NCBI GenBank assembly: GCA_001557505.1
Contig: LSAX01000005.1
Span: 1,302,001 to 1,366,000 of the forward strand
Origin: Reticulascus tulasneorum
Taxonomy: Eukaryota; Ascomycota; Sordariomycetes; Glomerellales; Reticulascaceae
Reading direction: 5' to 3'
Length of the DNA stretch: 64,000 nucleotides
In this document: positions 34,331 through 46,102 of the stretch, piece by piece
Layout: each line of letters starts with the position of its first letter
Position numbering within the stretch: the first letter of the stretch is position 1
Program-made: the position numbers and the translations under genes
Notes under the pieces: generated by a model
What the model was told of the DNA's origin: nothing
Seen by the model: only the letters and a program-made list of their open reading frames with translations
Databases searched by the model: none

Positions 34331-34904
34331 ATTCAACTTTGTTGAAAAGCGGATGAATACTACAAAGGAGAAAATTTTAGCTGTTTGATGGCTGCAATCC
34401 CCAGGTGGCCACCTGAAATCAGAAAGCTTACGTAATACGTCTGTATGGGTCTCACTAGGTACCTATGCAATATAACTTACTGGCCCAATTAGCTCGTTCA
34501 ATATGGGTATGCACCAAACAGTACGTCTTCACGCGCTGCTCCTCCGGTGCCGAAGGATTCGCAATTATATGATGGGCCATTCCTTCACAGTCCGAAACGA
34601 AATTCTTTATCATGACGCTTCAAGTTTATCAACGGCACCATCAGAAAGCTAGCGTTTCTCAACCTCTCCAGACATTAGTTGTTGATACCGCCGTAAGGTC
34701 AAGCTTCGGTGTCTCCCGTCTTACAACCGTCTTACAACCCTCTCGTGTGGAGGTTGCCTATCTCACAACAATACCCCTGCCTATCAGCTCCTGATAATAA
34801 ATCACATTGATGTCAGACAAGAGTTCTCTTTATTTTGGAACTTGGCGTGAGCAACAAAGCCATATGTTCTTGCAGGCGCGCGACTCCAACTGTCAGAGGT
34901 AGCC
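34331..34904. promoter_or_regulatory. Divergent promoter region
   Basis: 574 nt between divergent starts of the Bud27-like and zinc-cluster genes. It contains short GTCTTACAACC direct repeats near 34720-34740. No coding frame is supported. Confidence 0.4.
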
Positions 34905-36050
34905 ATGCTGCGACCTGATCCCAAACTCAAGGGCATCCGCCAAGCGTGCGATTCATGCCATTCGAAGAAAGTTCGATGTCCCAAGCCTCCCTCCAGCGCA
35001 ACGGGACCTTGTGACAAGTGCATTCGAGATGGAATTGAGTGCGTCTTCAGCCCCATGTTGAAAATGGGGAGACCAAAGAAGCTTGCGATGAGAGAGAAGC
35101 AAATGGCCCGAAACGAAGGTTTTCAAGACGCAACCCAGATCGTTCGGATGCCTTCGCCTACCTTTTCCTTCCTGGAAGGTTTTCAACCCTCGATTGGGTT
35201 GTCGCCACTAAACGAGCCTTTTCTAGCGGGTGAACCTGACATCGACTTTAGTGTACCAGACTTTCCGTTCGAAGACAGCGACCAGACTTTGGAGCAAGTT
35301 TTGCCGAATTTGAGAGATTCTGATGAGGCACAGAATCTTGTCCTCGCCAAGTTGGAGTTACTAGCTAGCTTGCAGCAACAGCTCATGGGGAAGAGGCGAG
35401 CAATGTCAGGATTGTTCAAACGGCGAAATGCAACTGGCTCGTTGTACATTTGCGGCTCTATTGGGGATCTCCTCGAAATTGCTCAGAAAGCCATCAGCAC
35501 TCACATATGGCTCATGTTAGAAGCGGCACATTTCTCTTGGAGGACTCGAAAGCTCCATGCTATCTCGGATGAAACGTCGACCATGTTAATCGTCTCTCCT
35601 GCAATGGTCGTCCTAGATGTGTTTGTGGATATCGTGGCAATGCTACACAGGGGTTCGACAAAGGATGATTCGATGAAGAGCAGACGCGGGCTGGACCTCT
35701 CGCAAGAATCGGGTGTGGTAGACCCTACTCTTCTATCACGTTCGGGTTCAACGATGCCAGAGCAGTCAAACGGTACTCCGTTTCAAAACAATTTCTCGCT
35801 GGACGCCGGAGACTTCGAAGGTCGAGATCCAATCCGGGAGTACGTACTATTCGGCATGCTAGAATATCACGTGGATCGAATGCAGCAAGCAGTCGATGTT
35901 GTGCTGGCCGCTCTCCCTCATATGGACTCCAGAAAGGGCGGACAGGGCATCATGACAGCAATCATGGATCAGTACCTTTTCAAGATCCGCGCGGTACACA
36001 ATGAGCTCTCCAGAGCTGGGCACGAGAGCAGTCTGTCTAGGATTGACTGA
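34905..36050 (+). CDS. Zn2Cys6 transcription factor
   Basis: Single-exon regulator of 381 residues. The binuclear zinc cluster is complete: C15, C18, C25, C36, C39 and C46 (spacing CX2CX6CX10CX2CX6C), in the setting RQACDSCHSKKVRC and CIRDGIECVFSP. The cluster is followed at once by a basic linker KMGRPKKLAMREKQM that resembles an AT-hook core (GRPKK), as seen in several regulators of secondary metabolism. The rest is helical and acidic (FPFEDSDQTLEQVL), with a C-terminal helical region (REYVLFGMLEYHVDRMQQAV) but no clear fungal-specific MHR domain. Target genes are unknown. The immediate neighbours are housekeeping or hypothetical, so no local cluster is suggested. Confidence 0.9.
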   Translation: MLRPDPKLKGIRQACDSCHSKKVRCPKPPSSATGPCDKCIRDGIECVFSPMLKMGRPKKLAMREKQMARNEGFQDATQIVRMPSPTFSFLEGFQPSIGLSPLNEPFLAGEPDIDFSVPDFPFEDSDQTLEQVLPNLRDSDEAQNLVLAKLELLASLQQQLMGKRRAMSGLFKRRNATGSLYICGSIGDLLEIAQKAISTHIWLMLEAAHFSWRTRKLHAISDETSTMLIVSPAMVVLDVFVDIVAMLHRGSTKDDSMKSRRGLDLSQESGVVDPTLLSRSGSTMPEQSNGTPFQNNFSLDAGDFEGRDPIREYVLFGMLEYHVDRMQQAVDVVLAALPHMDSRKGGQGIMTAIMDQYLFKIRAVHNELSRAGHESSLSRID

Positions 36051-36430
36051 ATCGCAATTTATTGTATCATAGCAACCAGCACTTGGTACTATCTGATACT
36101 ATCGACACTGACTACAAAGCGGGAACACGCCTCAAGCAGATATGCCGCGCCGACAGTTATAGCAATCCCCGACTTATGGACACATTTTCCCCCATCTTTC
36201 CCCAGATTCCCAGCTTGGCCCACCTCCTGCAACAGAAAGTCGGATGACTATGCATCTGCTGCCCGGGAGTCGGCAGTATTAGAAGGTTAAGGGTTGTTCC
36301 GAATAGTCGACCCTTGCCCATGGCCTGCGCCGGGGCCCTCGTTGCCCCTTCCGTTAACATAAAGTCCAGGCCCTGCAGGCGGTGCGGAAGGGGTCCCAGC
36401 CTTGGGTCGCCTCTCTGGGTAACGAGGCGG
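36051..36430. other. Convergent intergenic region
   Basis: 380 nt between convergent genes. No gene or RNA is visible. Confidence 0.45.
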
Positions 36431-37582
36431 CTATCTTTGTGGCATCTCCCCTGGATCGGAACTCATCACTGGAGAAATTTCGCCCCGTAACACCGCTACC
36501 AGTTGTTCTCTTGCTCTCTGAGACGCAGCCAAGTTCGGATGTTGCACCGGAGAGATTTGTGCTCCGCCGGGAGCCAGCCAACCAGGATGTTGGCAGGATA
36601 CCACCGCATTCTGTGTCGGTGGCAGATATCCAGTCCCTGGCATCGATACGGGCATGCCCTGCCAGTAGTCAGCTTGCCCAAAACCCACGGGTTGGCCGTG
36701 CTCTCGCGGAAGCTGGCCACTATATGGCAAGGCATAGCTGAACTGCATGGGCGTGTTTTGTAATTCAGATCTCTGTTCCATCGGCGATGCGGGTAGTCCA
36801 TCGAAGGGCATTGCTGCATGATTAGGCTTGTGCATGTTTGCAGAAGAGAACGCTGCATAGTGCGTTGGTGCCGGTGTTGCCGCCATGGTAGAGGAATTCC
36901 CGCCAACGATGGTTCTCTGGTCTACTCGGGGTATACCCGCCCTCATCCCTTGCCCGCTGGTATCATAAGTAAACCGCATGTCAGAGATTCCTGCAGGTGC
37001 GAATCCTGTCTGCCACCGGTCATTAGATGACCAATGCGCCACCGATGGATGGTCTTGGAGGAGCAGATCAATTTCGTGGGTTGATGGAAGCGGAGGCGGA
37101 TCAGTCAACCAAGTCAAGACTTTTTGTACGACCACCCTGCATATCGTCTTGTTTATGACCAAATCTGTGAAGGACGGATCGAAGTTCGGTTCACCGTTGC
37201 GCCGGTAACGAGTCAGAATGAGAAAGGGACTGTGTGGTCTGGCATGCCCCTCCCCTTGCGGATATCGTCTGCAGAACTCGTCGATTCGCTCAAATTCCGG
37301 GAGTCTCAGCAGCGTCACTATCTTAGTGCAATTTGAATACGGCGCAGGTGGAGACGTTGACGTCTGCTTGTATGTTGGCGCCTGGGTATGGAAGGCGAAT
37401 GAATCCGGGTTTTCGGACTGCGGTGGTTGTACAATATTTCGGAACGCTTCCCGAGTAAGATCCTCGCCAGGCGGACAGAAGAGGACGACGATATGCTTCT
37501 CCGGCACTGCATACGAAGCTTGAATGTGAGCTGCGTTTTCTCGGAGCGAGGCAAAGAACTCCTCTGGTTTGAAAGGCATCAT
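36431..37582 (-). CDS. Hypothetical protein, 383 aa, with disordered C-terminal half
   Basis: Single reading frame. The first ATG pair is at 37582; the frame extends upstream but without ATG. I do not recognise the family. Residues 1 to about 190 look folded, with MMPFKPEEFFASLRENAAHI, HIVVLFCPPGEDLTREAFRN, KIVTLLRLPEFERIDEFCRR and INKTICRVVVQKVLTWLTDP. The remainder is rich in Pro, Gly, Met, Gln and Ser with no predicted structure, as in many fungal regulatory proteins. It has no signal peptide, membrane segment or zinc ligands. Convergent with the zinc-cluster gene. Function unknown. Confidence 0.7.
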   Translation of the reverse strand: MMPFKPEEFFASLRENAAHIQASYAVPEKHIVVLFCPPGEDLTREAFRNIVQPPQSENPDSFAFHTQAPTYKQTSTSPPAPYSNCTKIVTLLRLPEFERIDEFCRRYPQGEGHARPHSPFLILTRYRRNGEPNFDPSFTDLVINKTICRVVVQKVLTWLTDPPPLPSTHEIDLLLQDHPSVAHWSSNDRWQTGFAPAGISDMRFTYDTSGQGMRAGIPRVDQRTIVGGNSSTMAATPAPTHYAAFSSANMHKPNHAAMPFDGLPASPMEQRSELQNTPMQFSYALPYSGQLPREHGQPVGFGQADYWQGMPVSMPGTGYLPPTQNAVVSCQHPGWLAPGGAQISPVQHPNLAASQRAREQLVAVLRGEISPVMSSDPGEMPQR

Positions 37583-38917
37583 GTTTGAGTTGTGTGCTCG
37601 CGCGTTTCTGTGGGCTGGTCCAGGTTGTGGCCGGCGCTTCAGCTCCACTTCAAATTGACAGAAAGATATGAAAGATGGTTTGAGAACCAGACGTTCCTAA
37701 GAGATGTTAAATAGGAAGGGTTTTCGCTGTTCGGCTTCGGTTCCCTTCAACAGCTTTGTATGGTACTCGGTCGGTGGTAGCTCCACAACTGAAATACGGT
37801 GTGTGGTACTCTTGTGTGTGGTGTTGATAAATTCCAAAGAGTTTGCGATCAAAGTCTGGAGCTGATATATTCGAGGAGCAACGGAGATAGGTATATGTAG
37901 ATTCTCTAGCATGTCTCTTGAAGCTTTGAGTACCATGAGCAGTAGCATGAACAGTGGGAGATTTCCATTCTCTTTATGTCAAGTTTACTCCAAGTTCAAA
38001 TTGCAATCAGGTAGTAGCAAACATTGCAGAGCTTGTATGGATTTGTTTCCTACTTGCTTTGCTGTTCTTTGTTCTGGTAGTCACTCATAGTTCACAAAGT
38101 CTCTAACCAAATACCAATTAATGGACGATCAGTATCATAGACAAGAGGCCGTCGATAACCTAGCTCTGCATATCCGGATCTCCGCATCGCCATGCTTGTA
38201 TACCTCGTCCTGGCACTCACACAGATGTTTGCTTGAAAGAAGGACGGCTTCCGTTGCCCGGTAGAAAAGACAAGCTTCTTTCTGGAGTTGCGTAAGACTA
38301 TTCAACCTACGAGCCCAGCCTTGGAAATGGAAGAGGGAAATGGAAGAGGTAAAGGAAAGGCATTGCTGAGCCGCTATATAAGTACTCATTGTTATCTTTT
38401 TACCAAAATCCCACATCTTCGGGATTGGCTTGAACGAAGACATCAGTCCACGCTCACCCTGCGTTGAGAGATCTCTAATTGTTGCCTTCCCGGACCCTGT
38501 TCGCGACTTTCCGTGCGAGTGTGTTGTCCAGCAAGTCTTGGTGTGGTATTTAATGGCCAGGTTTTCAAGTTTGGCTCATCTGGGCCAGAGAACCATTCCT
38601 TATGAGATCGGGGAGTTATTTCATGATATCCCTTCGGGAAGATAACCTGGATCTTGACTCACCAAGAAACTGGTTAGAAACAAAACCGGAAACCCCTAGG
38701 GATACTGGTTTGCAACAGACTGGGATGATAGTACAAACGACGATCTTTATGGATTTCATCTCATCTCCATTAATGCAGTCAGTGTTATACCGGCTAGAAC
38801 ACCTTCAGGAGGCGCGGATGGCTTTTTCAAGTTCGAGATCCCGCCTCAATAGCCAAGAGACGGAGCAACACAGCTAAGCAACGGTGTTTCTTGGATCTAT
38901 AATCTACCAAGCAACCC
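37583..38917. other. Region with possible unmodelled gene on the minus strand
   Basis: 1.3 kb without a confident gene. Two minus-strand frames, 38135-38443 (102 codons) and 37697-37948 (83 codons, with APRIYQLQTLIANSLEFINT), look somewhat protein-like and could be exons of one gene, but I could not find a convincing splice junction. Plus-strand frames at 38430-38877 show nothing recognisable. Confidence 0.25.
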
Positions 38918-40126
38918 CTAGTGCCGTTCCCTCTCCTGTCTCCTCATCTCGTCCCTAAAGGCATTTCCTCCTCGGCCTCCTTGCACCCCTTGCCCTTGAA
39001 ACCTCTCCTCCGTCGGGCTCCCGGCCAGACTACCCAAGGCATCACTATCCCGCCTGGGCACGCCTTCAGCCCTCGGCTCCGGCACATCCCGGTACTGATA
39101 ACCGGGCTCCGCTCCCAGGTCCCGTTCCCGGAGCAAGATGCCCTGTTCCTTCTTGCGCATCATGCTCTTCCTCACCCTGGCGCCAATGCGCTGTGCCCTC
39201 GCCTTGCCAATGCCATACCCGTGGCGCGACCGACTCATGACATTGCCGAGGCCGATGCGACGGTGGCTGCGGTTCCAGAGAAAGCCGCCGACGACGCAGA
39301 CGAGGATGAAGCCGAAGACGGTGGGCAGGCCAATGTACAGGGCCTGGCCGGTGGGAATCTTGGCGCCTTCGGGGTGGTAGGTTGGCTTGCGGGAGATGGT
39401 GAGCCTGGGACCGCTGATATCGGGCTTGGCCTCGCCGTTGATAATGTGCTGGAGGAGCAGGCTGATTGTGGCGTTCTGCTCGCCGGTAGCGATGAGGTTT
39501 CCGTTGACAGTCCAGGCGTAGTAGCCATACTTGGCAGGCATGGTCTTATCGGCAGTAAAGGCGACATCGCCAATTGTAGTGCCGTTGACGCGTTGACCCT
39601 TGATCCTGACTTGAATATCGCGATTCGTCTGGTTGCCGGTGTCGAAGAACGAAGGATCCCACGTAACTGTTTCCAATCAGCAACACAATCTCAACTTGGT
39701 TATGGCCAAAAACTCACCGTAGTATGTGGTATCCACAAACAGCTCGCTTCCACTGGCTGGGTCGCAAAATGGCTTATTCTCGCCGTCCTTATTCTTGCAC
39801 GGCACGAAAGCGCCTCTCCCGTTCTTTGACAACGCGGTTGCTAGTGGCGGTGCGCCGGTGCTGGTGACAAGACTCAAGGCCGGGTACTGGGTGAAGGTAA
39901 AGACGCTGCCAGTCAGTTCGTTTGGAGCCCCATCCGCGAAAGCAGCGGACCCGCTGATGGTCGTGGGCTTCGGCGTCACGGTTGACGGTATTCCATCGTT
40001 GGCAACGGTGATCCAGGGTGCGGTAGGGTCCGCCGCCTCTGCGCGTGGGAGGTTCGTTGCAGCTGGCACGGCCGTGACTGTCCCCAGGACAAGGGCCGCG
40101 AGGGGGAGGTATTTCGACGCGTGCAT
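38918..40126 (-). CDS. Psg1-like secretory-pathway membrane protein
   Basis: Two exons (40126-39718, 39666-38918) encode 385 residues. An N-terminal signal peptide (KYLPLAALVLGTVTAVPAA) leads into a lumenal domain with possible N-glycosylation sites and paired cysteines (FVPCKNKDG, PFCDPASG). The intron falls inside VDTTYYVTWDPSFF, a motif I associate with the fungal family of yeast Psg1 (YKL077W), which helps stabilise the plasma-membrane H+-ATPase in the Golgi. One transmembrane helix lies at about 243-267 (ALYIGLPTVFGFILVCVVGG), followed by an Arg-rich cytosolic tail that ends in a charged, disordered region. Type I topology is clear; the Psg1 link is from memory of the family and less certain. 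Confidence 0.7.
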
Positions 40127-41185
40127 TGTGTCCGCGATTCTCGCTTTCCTCTCAATGTTAATCCTCTCAAAGGCGCCCCCAATAGGTCAATTGGTTCTGA
40201 AAGCGAGTGTATGTGGAAAAGAAAGAGTGACAATGTCTCAGATCAGAGACCACGACGAGAAATTATGCCTCGAGGACAGCAAGAGTGTGCATCCGCGAGC
40301 AGAACAAGTGTTGATGGAGGCAGGCCAGAGGGGAAAGTCGCGGCGACCTGCACCATGTCACTCGTTTAAAAAATTAGCTTATCAGTTGGTCGGGCCCCTT
40401 TGATCAGGGGTATAGCCCACTGCCGAAATTGGAGCTCCAGGGGCCGGTTTCTGCTCAGATGCAGGTACGGGGCCGGAAAAGGAAATTGGTGGAACGGGGC
40501 GATGGGCTAGTTGCATTCGTAGATAGGTAGTGTCACAATCCGAATTCAACGCCTTTCATCCTGTCAAGTCCTCTATAACCTAGCAGGATATTCCTACATC
40601 GATGAGAATTCCCCATGGATGAACTCGTCCATTTCTAGTTCAAAATCATCCAGCCCACTGCATCATACCGTTCTACTACATCAGGAGGTATTTCATCCCA
40701 CGTAATGTGATCTCAGTCCATATCATGGCAAACATGGAACTTCAGGTACCTAGGTATGGCAGTCATATCAGGAACTCTTTGAAAACTCTCTTCATATTTG
40801 GTGGGCGGTCCTGAATCACAACATCGAGGTGAGTATCTGGCATGGGACTAGGCACAAGCAAGTGTATTCATCGTTTAACAAAGCCCTTCCCTGACCATGA
40901 TTTGCTGAAAGTATCCATCCCCCTGAGTGTTCAGATCCTCTATTCAACAAAAGCCCTACCTTCCCAACTCCAAAATAACAAATCCAGACTCAACCGTAAC
41001 GGAAACAAAATGGCTACTAATGCCCAGTTCCGTTATAGAGAGGCCATCGCCATCTCAAATCTCAGCAGACCTAGTGGCGAAAATCCAGGTCATGGTATCG
41101 TAAGTCGTGTTGCTTTTGGGTATCTCAAGAACGAATAAAGAAAAATCGTGATCTCGTTTCATGCCGTGACAAGCTCGTTCAGAGC
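40127..41185. other. Intergenic region
   Basis: About 1 kb containing only a 98-codon frame at 40842-41138 with no recognisable feature. It presumably includes the promoter of the secretory membrane protein gene, and at its right end the 3' region of the next gene. Confidence 0.45.
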
Positions 41186-41632
41186 CTAATGAGATCCCAC
41201 CATAGGTCCATTAAACTCTCTTCGTCGTCTGAGTCCAGCCGGTATAGCTGGAACAAAGTCATCTTCGTCTGAGTCCTCGTTGCCATCTTTGTTCTCGTGC
41301 TTCCCGCTACCACCATCTTCGCATGCCTGCTTCATCTTGGAGAATTTCTCTGCAATCTTCGCCTCGAAGATCGCCCTCTCCTTCTTGGCCATGGCCGTCT
41401 CGTACTCCTTGATAAATCGACCGGGACAGGCATCTACTGGGCATCCACCAGGTCGGATCTCGTGGCTTCTGTCGCAGACGTCGGGACAATCCTTTGGATC
41501 AGGGATGGGATCCTTGCCCATGAAGACGAACTTGATCTTCCTGAATTCGGACTCCCACTGCTCACAGCGGTCCCAGTACATGTGCCGCTGGAAGTTGCAG
41601 TGATGGCATTTAGCAATGTCTTCGGTGCACAT
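41186..41632 (-). CDS. Cysteine-rich hypothetical protein, 148 aa
   Basis: Single exon from the ATG at 41632; the frame is open further upstream but the ATG sits where the cysteine motif starts. Eight cysteines occur in the first 80 residues (MCTEDIAKCHHC, WDRCEQWE, DCPDVCDRS, GGCPVDACPG), with pairs that could bind zinc. A lysine-rich helix follows (AMAKKERAIFEAKIAEKFSK), and the C-terminus is acidic, then basic (EDSDEDDFVPAIPAGLRRRR). No signal peptide is visible, so an intracellular zinc-binding protein is likely. I do not know a named family. Confidence 0.65.
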   Translation of the reverse strand: MCTEDIAKCHHCNFQRHMYWDRCEQWESEFRKIKFVFMGKDPIPDPKDCPDVCDRSHEIRPGGCPVDACPGRFIKEYETAMAKKERAIFEAKIAEKFSKMKQACEDGGSGKHENKDGNEDSDEDDFVPAIPAGLRRRREFNGPMVGSH

Positions 41633-42056
41633 AGTAACTTCCAAAAGGGGAAGGGAGGGGCGCGAATGGGCGTAGCAGCACACGAAATGCTTGTCTTGTC
41701 GTCTTGGAATCGTCAGCTAATTAAAGGTAGTCGAATAGACCAGAATGTTCTTGATGATAATTCCAATGTTTTTGCTACTGATGTTCGTTGCGGTACGGTC
41801 ATGGGGTTGATGGTGAGGATTTTCTGCTATCGAGACAGGTTATCGATACCGTCGTCGAAAAGGCAAGACCGACTTAAATATGAAAAGGTGAGAACATCGT
41901 GAATCACAGGCATCAAGCATCTCCGGCGACAGTGAACGTGCAAGTAGCGTCTGGCATTGAATCACTTGTTCCAGATCCAGTCCCATTCGTCTGAACTACA
42001 AAGACATATGCCATGAGTCTCAGGATGCTATTTCCACAATATTCCAGCAACGCAGA
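41633..42056. other. Intergenic region
   Basis: 424 nt with no coding frame, between the kre33 3' end and the start of the cysteine-rich gene on the same strand. Confidence 0.45.
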
Positions 42057-45000
42057 CTACGCCTTAGAAGACTTTGACTTCTTGGACTTCTTATGAGGCT
42101 TCTCCCCAAATACTTCATCATATACTTCCGTGGCCGTCTGGCCTACTTTTCTCTTCACTTTACTGGACTTCACGCTGACAACGGGATTGGATTTCCCCTT
42201 TTTGGCAGCGACGAGGACTTGCTTTTCTGCCTCTTCCCATGCCGGTGCGTCGCCGTCGACTTCGTACCTGGTTGTTGATATTAGCAAGGATTATATCGTT
42301 GCACGTTGTGGGCTAGACTTACTGATCAAGTGGTAGGGAGTCGATGAGCTCTCGTTGCTTCTTCCGTATGCTAAGCAGAGCCTCATCGGCTCCATCCTCT
42401 AGCTCGTCCTCTAGAGAGGTTTCGAGAGGCACGAAGCGAGTATCCACGACCTCGTCTTCGTGAACACCAGTGGCGTTCTCCCTGCTGACGCCAATGGTAT
42501 CTTTGGGCAGCTCGGACTCGATGGCAGCAGAAACTAGTGTTCCGAAATGCGATGTCATCTTTCGAAGGATCTTGATGAACATCGCGAGAAGCTGTGATGA
42601 AGGTAACGACAGTTCCTGTGATACTATATCTATATCTTTCCGTTGTAGACCGATAGACAGTAAAATGCACTGCTGCACGCCGGTCAATTTGATGTCTGAC
42701 TTCAATCGCCCTGTGAAATAGAGGATGGCAAGAGTAGGGATGAGGTCCAGAATGACATGGTAGTCGAGCATATTACTGGCGTAGGATTCGAGACGTTTTA
42801 GATCAAAAGGCGTCAACAAGTTATCGAGCTCTCCTTTCGTAAGCGGCGTCGGGTCCACGGAGTCGAGCTTCGCCCCTGAATTTGCGGACTCGTCGATGCT
42901 GAGCGCCATGATGGAGGGAAAGACGCGGAATTGATACGACAGCAACGACAAAAATCTTCGGTGAAAGTCTCTTGAAAAGGCACCCAGCCACGTCCGATCT
43001 GCACTGTTCTCGAGCGGCCGGAGCATAACGCAGGTATGTTCACCAGTCAGGTCATTTGCCGTTTGTCGAAGATATACTGGTGCAAACTCGGCCTTTTTCC
43101 AGAACTTATGGAGCTGTTGAGTCAAGCCGTAGCTGACACCGATGTAGTCCAGACGGTCCGGCTTGCGCTCCGAGAGCTTGGAGAAGAGAGGCGGCATCTT
43201 GCTGATGTCCCTAACCTTGATGTCATCATCCAGAAGAGACGCATTAGCCAACTCTACATCAGTCACTCTCGTGATAGTGTCTTCCATCACACGATCTTCA
43301 CCTTCTTCCGACAGGTTTGTAAATCTTCCCTCATAGAAATCGGTAAGCAGTTCGAGCGCTTTCGATCCGTAACCCATTTTTATGTAATCGGGATTGGTGG
43401 CAATGCGTACAACACGAGCTCCCGAGAGGGACGCAAATTCTTCATCTTGGAATTGTTGGCTCACGAGCCATGGTATCAAGTCACCTGAAGGACGAAGTCC
43501 TCTGCTCAAGCTGTTGAGAACGCTTTGCCGGCTGATTCGACCTTCGAGTGAGACTTGAATTACGCACAATGGCTCTGGTAGCCTGTGGCTATCTTCGGAC
43601 ACAGGGGGCACCAGGACGAAGAGCTCGTGTGCGGGGGCATCGCTCATAACTTGCCTGAAGATTAGCCATGTACTGCAAATATGCGGAATGGTGATACGCA
43701 CGTTGAAGGTCGTCAGGGGCATTTTTATAGTGACTCGCCACGTACAGCGCAACCATTTGTTGTAGAAATTTCTCAGATACGGGATGGAAGGAAAACAGGG
43801 TGTCTCTGTTGACGTTCAACAATTGGCACTGGGAAGGATCTGGGCAGCCTTGAGTATTAGTCCTCGATCGGGGTAGTGTGGCGTCCAAGCAGAGCAAGGT
43901 GTTCAGCCACTTCTCCACTGAGTCTCCTTGGCTGTATCTGATGGGCTCCGAGAGCGTTATTTCTCGTAGAGAACGAGCGCTCTGGTAGTTTGATTGTTGG
44001 TCCTTTGCTGCCTTGCCAGTGGTTCGGTCTGTGACTTCTGTGTCACCGGTCCCTGGTGCGCCGGGTCGAGATTGTTCACGAAGCTGTTTTATTAGCTTCA
44101 GCGAGAGAGATCTCCCAGTGCCCTCGTAGCCGTTGATGGTTGACGACATGAAAACCAGGTACGGACCCATCAGCTTGCGAACCAGAGGCAACGGTATCGC
44201 AGCAGCCTCGTCAATGACCACTAGCTCAGCCTGTCCCAAGACGTGTGCATCTTGGGGTCTGATGTATTGGATCGTCTGTCGGTGCTGTCGGTGAATGTTG
44301 ACTCTGACAATTGCCTTGTTAAAGTCGGGATTGGTGGATTGTATAATGGAGTAGTCCGCGTGGTCTGCATAGCCCAACGCATCGAACCCCTTGAAGATGA
44401 ACTCGAACAGGGTCTTCAGATTCTCGGGGGACGGAGATGTTATAAAGATATTGCTATAGCCATATGCGACGGCAGATGCCACCGCTATTCCCATCGCTGC
44501 CGACTTTCCACGTCCTCTCGCCGCCGTCAAGGCTACGGTGGACCTCAGAGTCTTCTCAGAAATTGCGTCCACGAAGGTCAGAAGTGCCTTCGCTTGGTCA
44601 ACTGTCTTGGCCAGAGTCACCAGGGATCCGATTGGCTGTGTGTCTTGGAGAGATTCCTTCATGCTGTCGAGCTCCTTTTGCGATTCGCTCTTCGGCTGGT
44701 CCAGATCCGGTGGCGGCAAAGCCTTAACCCCTTTGCCTCCTGATATCGGAAGTACATTCAGCTCATCATCGATGACCAGACACGTGTCGCAGCTCCCGAG
44801 TGACAATATGAAGCGCTCGTTAAACCTCGCAACAACGTTATCGTGTGCTTCTGTCCGATACCTGGAGTGGACGTCCATGGACAACGTATAGAGCTGTTTT
44901 AAGCTGTTCATACCCTTCAGGAGCAGCACCACCAAGCCTCCGCCTTCGACAGTCTCGATCGTCCTCGCGAGGATATTCGGCGTTATGGCTTCGAAATCTT

Positions 45001-45488
45001 GCAGAATGCACATGCCATACGTGTTTCCGAGGATCTTCTCCGTTTCCTTGTAGAAGACATATCTGATGTTGTGGAGCGACACGAAGAGCTCGAATGGGTC
45101 TTCTGTGTTTGCTTCTCTGACGCCTCGCTTTATGTCCTTCTTGATTTTCAGCTCTCTCTTCTTTCGGTGACTAAAACAGGCACTCTGTCAGCTCTGTCCT
45201 TTGAGTTAAGGTTTGAAAGAAAGCAGTTGCATACCTTGTGAAGCCCAGCAATTTCGTCTTGTAAGCCCATAGAACCGACTTGTTCTGCTTCACAGCCATA
45301 CTGCTCATGATATAATGGAGTTTTACAATCGCATCTTTTGGTCTATCTCCTATCACGACGAAGAAACTTCTCTTTTTCTCTTGCACCCCATTGCGCATCA
45401 ACGCTGGGATGCGCGAGTCTCTGTGATTTGTCAGTCGATTGAAAGCCAAAGGTACGTTCGCAATAACTCACACTGCTTTTCGCGACAT
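42057..45488 (-). CDS. KRE33: RNA cytidine acetyltransferase Kre33 (NAT10)
   Basis: Nucleolar enzyme that makes N4-acetylcytidine in 18S rRNA and in some tRNAs, using ATP and acetyl-CoA, and is needed for small-subunit assembly. Exons in coding order are 45488-45472, 45420-45235, 45170-43702, 43649-42323 and 42267-42057, giving 1069 residues. The first exon is 17 nt and joins to give MSRKAVDSRIPALMRNGVQ, the family N-terminus. The Tmc-type helicase-like part has P-loop AARGRGKSAAMG near 287 and VVIDEAAAIPLP. A GNAT acetyl-CoA site (RIATNPDYIKMGYGSKAL) is near 639, then FAPVYLRQTANDLTGEHTCV and a tRNA-binding C-terminal region. The last exon is a Lys-rich nucleolar-type tail. Length matches the family. 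Confidence 0.96.
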
Positions 45489-46102
45489 TGTGAGATCTGG
45501 GAGGGAGAAGCCGGACCGAGAGGAACTATTCAGAGCGATTCGCGCAGGTATTCTTCGTCTCCAGTTCCCAGCCTGTCCGTCCTTCGAAATAAATTCAAAA
45601 TTTTGGCGGGACCGCACAATTTCTGCCAGGCGGTGAGATTACAGGGGGTTTAGCTCAGGCGGGGTGCTGAAACTTTTTATCATCCAGCCACCCCACCATT
45701 CGAAGACACACACCCTCTCCAATTGCTCACGACCTACCAAGGTAGTAAAGTAGGCTCACGACGATTTTTCGGATGAACCACGAAACTCTGTTTCAGAAAG
45801 CTTTAGAACCTAGTAATACACTATGATATACACGATATGTCTACCCATATCATCCCAGGAACACCTACACTCGTGGGTAGGTCATAAACGGTCAAGGTAG
45901 AGCGTAAGAGTTGATGATTGCTATGTGGTGCTTGTTGTATCGCTCTATGAAGCATGAAAACCACAAAGTGCAATACCACAACCAACAAGGAAGGAAAAAA
46001 TCATCCATATGCGGTGACCGGACACCAATTATGACAGACCCTGACTCGAATGCTCAAGAAAAGTTGAAACCCCAGGCGCATATATACAGCACCAGCCAGC
46101 GC
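45489..46102. other. Intergenic region upstream of kre33
   Basis: 614 nt, presumably the kre33 promoter plus the 3' region of the mS38 gene. No other gene is seen. A D-arm-like word near 45648 lacks the rest of a tRNA. Confidence 0.5.

Noticed and set aside
45640..45720. tRNA-like word TAGCTCAGGCGG near 45648
   Set aside because: It matches an A box, but no B box or pairing acceptor and anticodon stems follow at the right distance.
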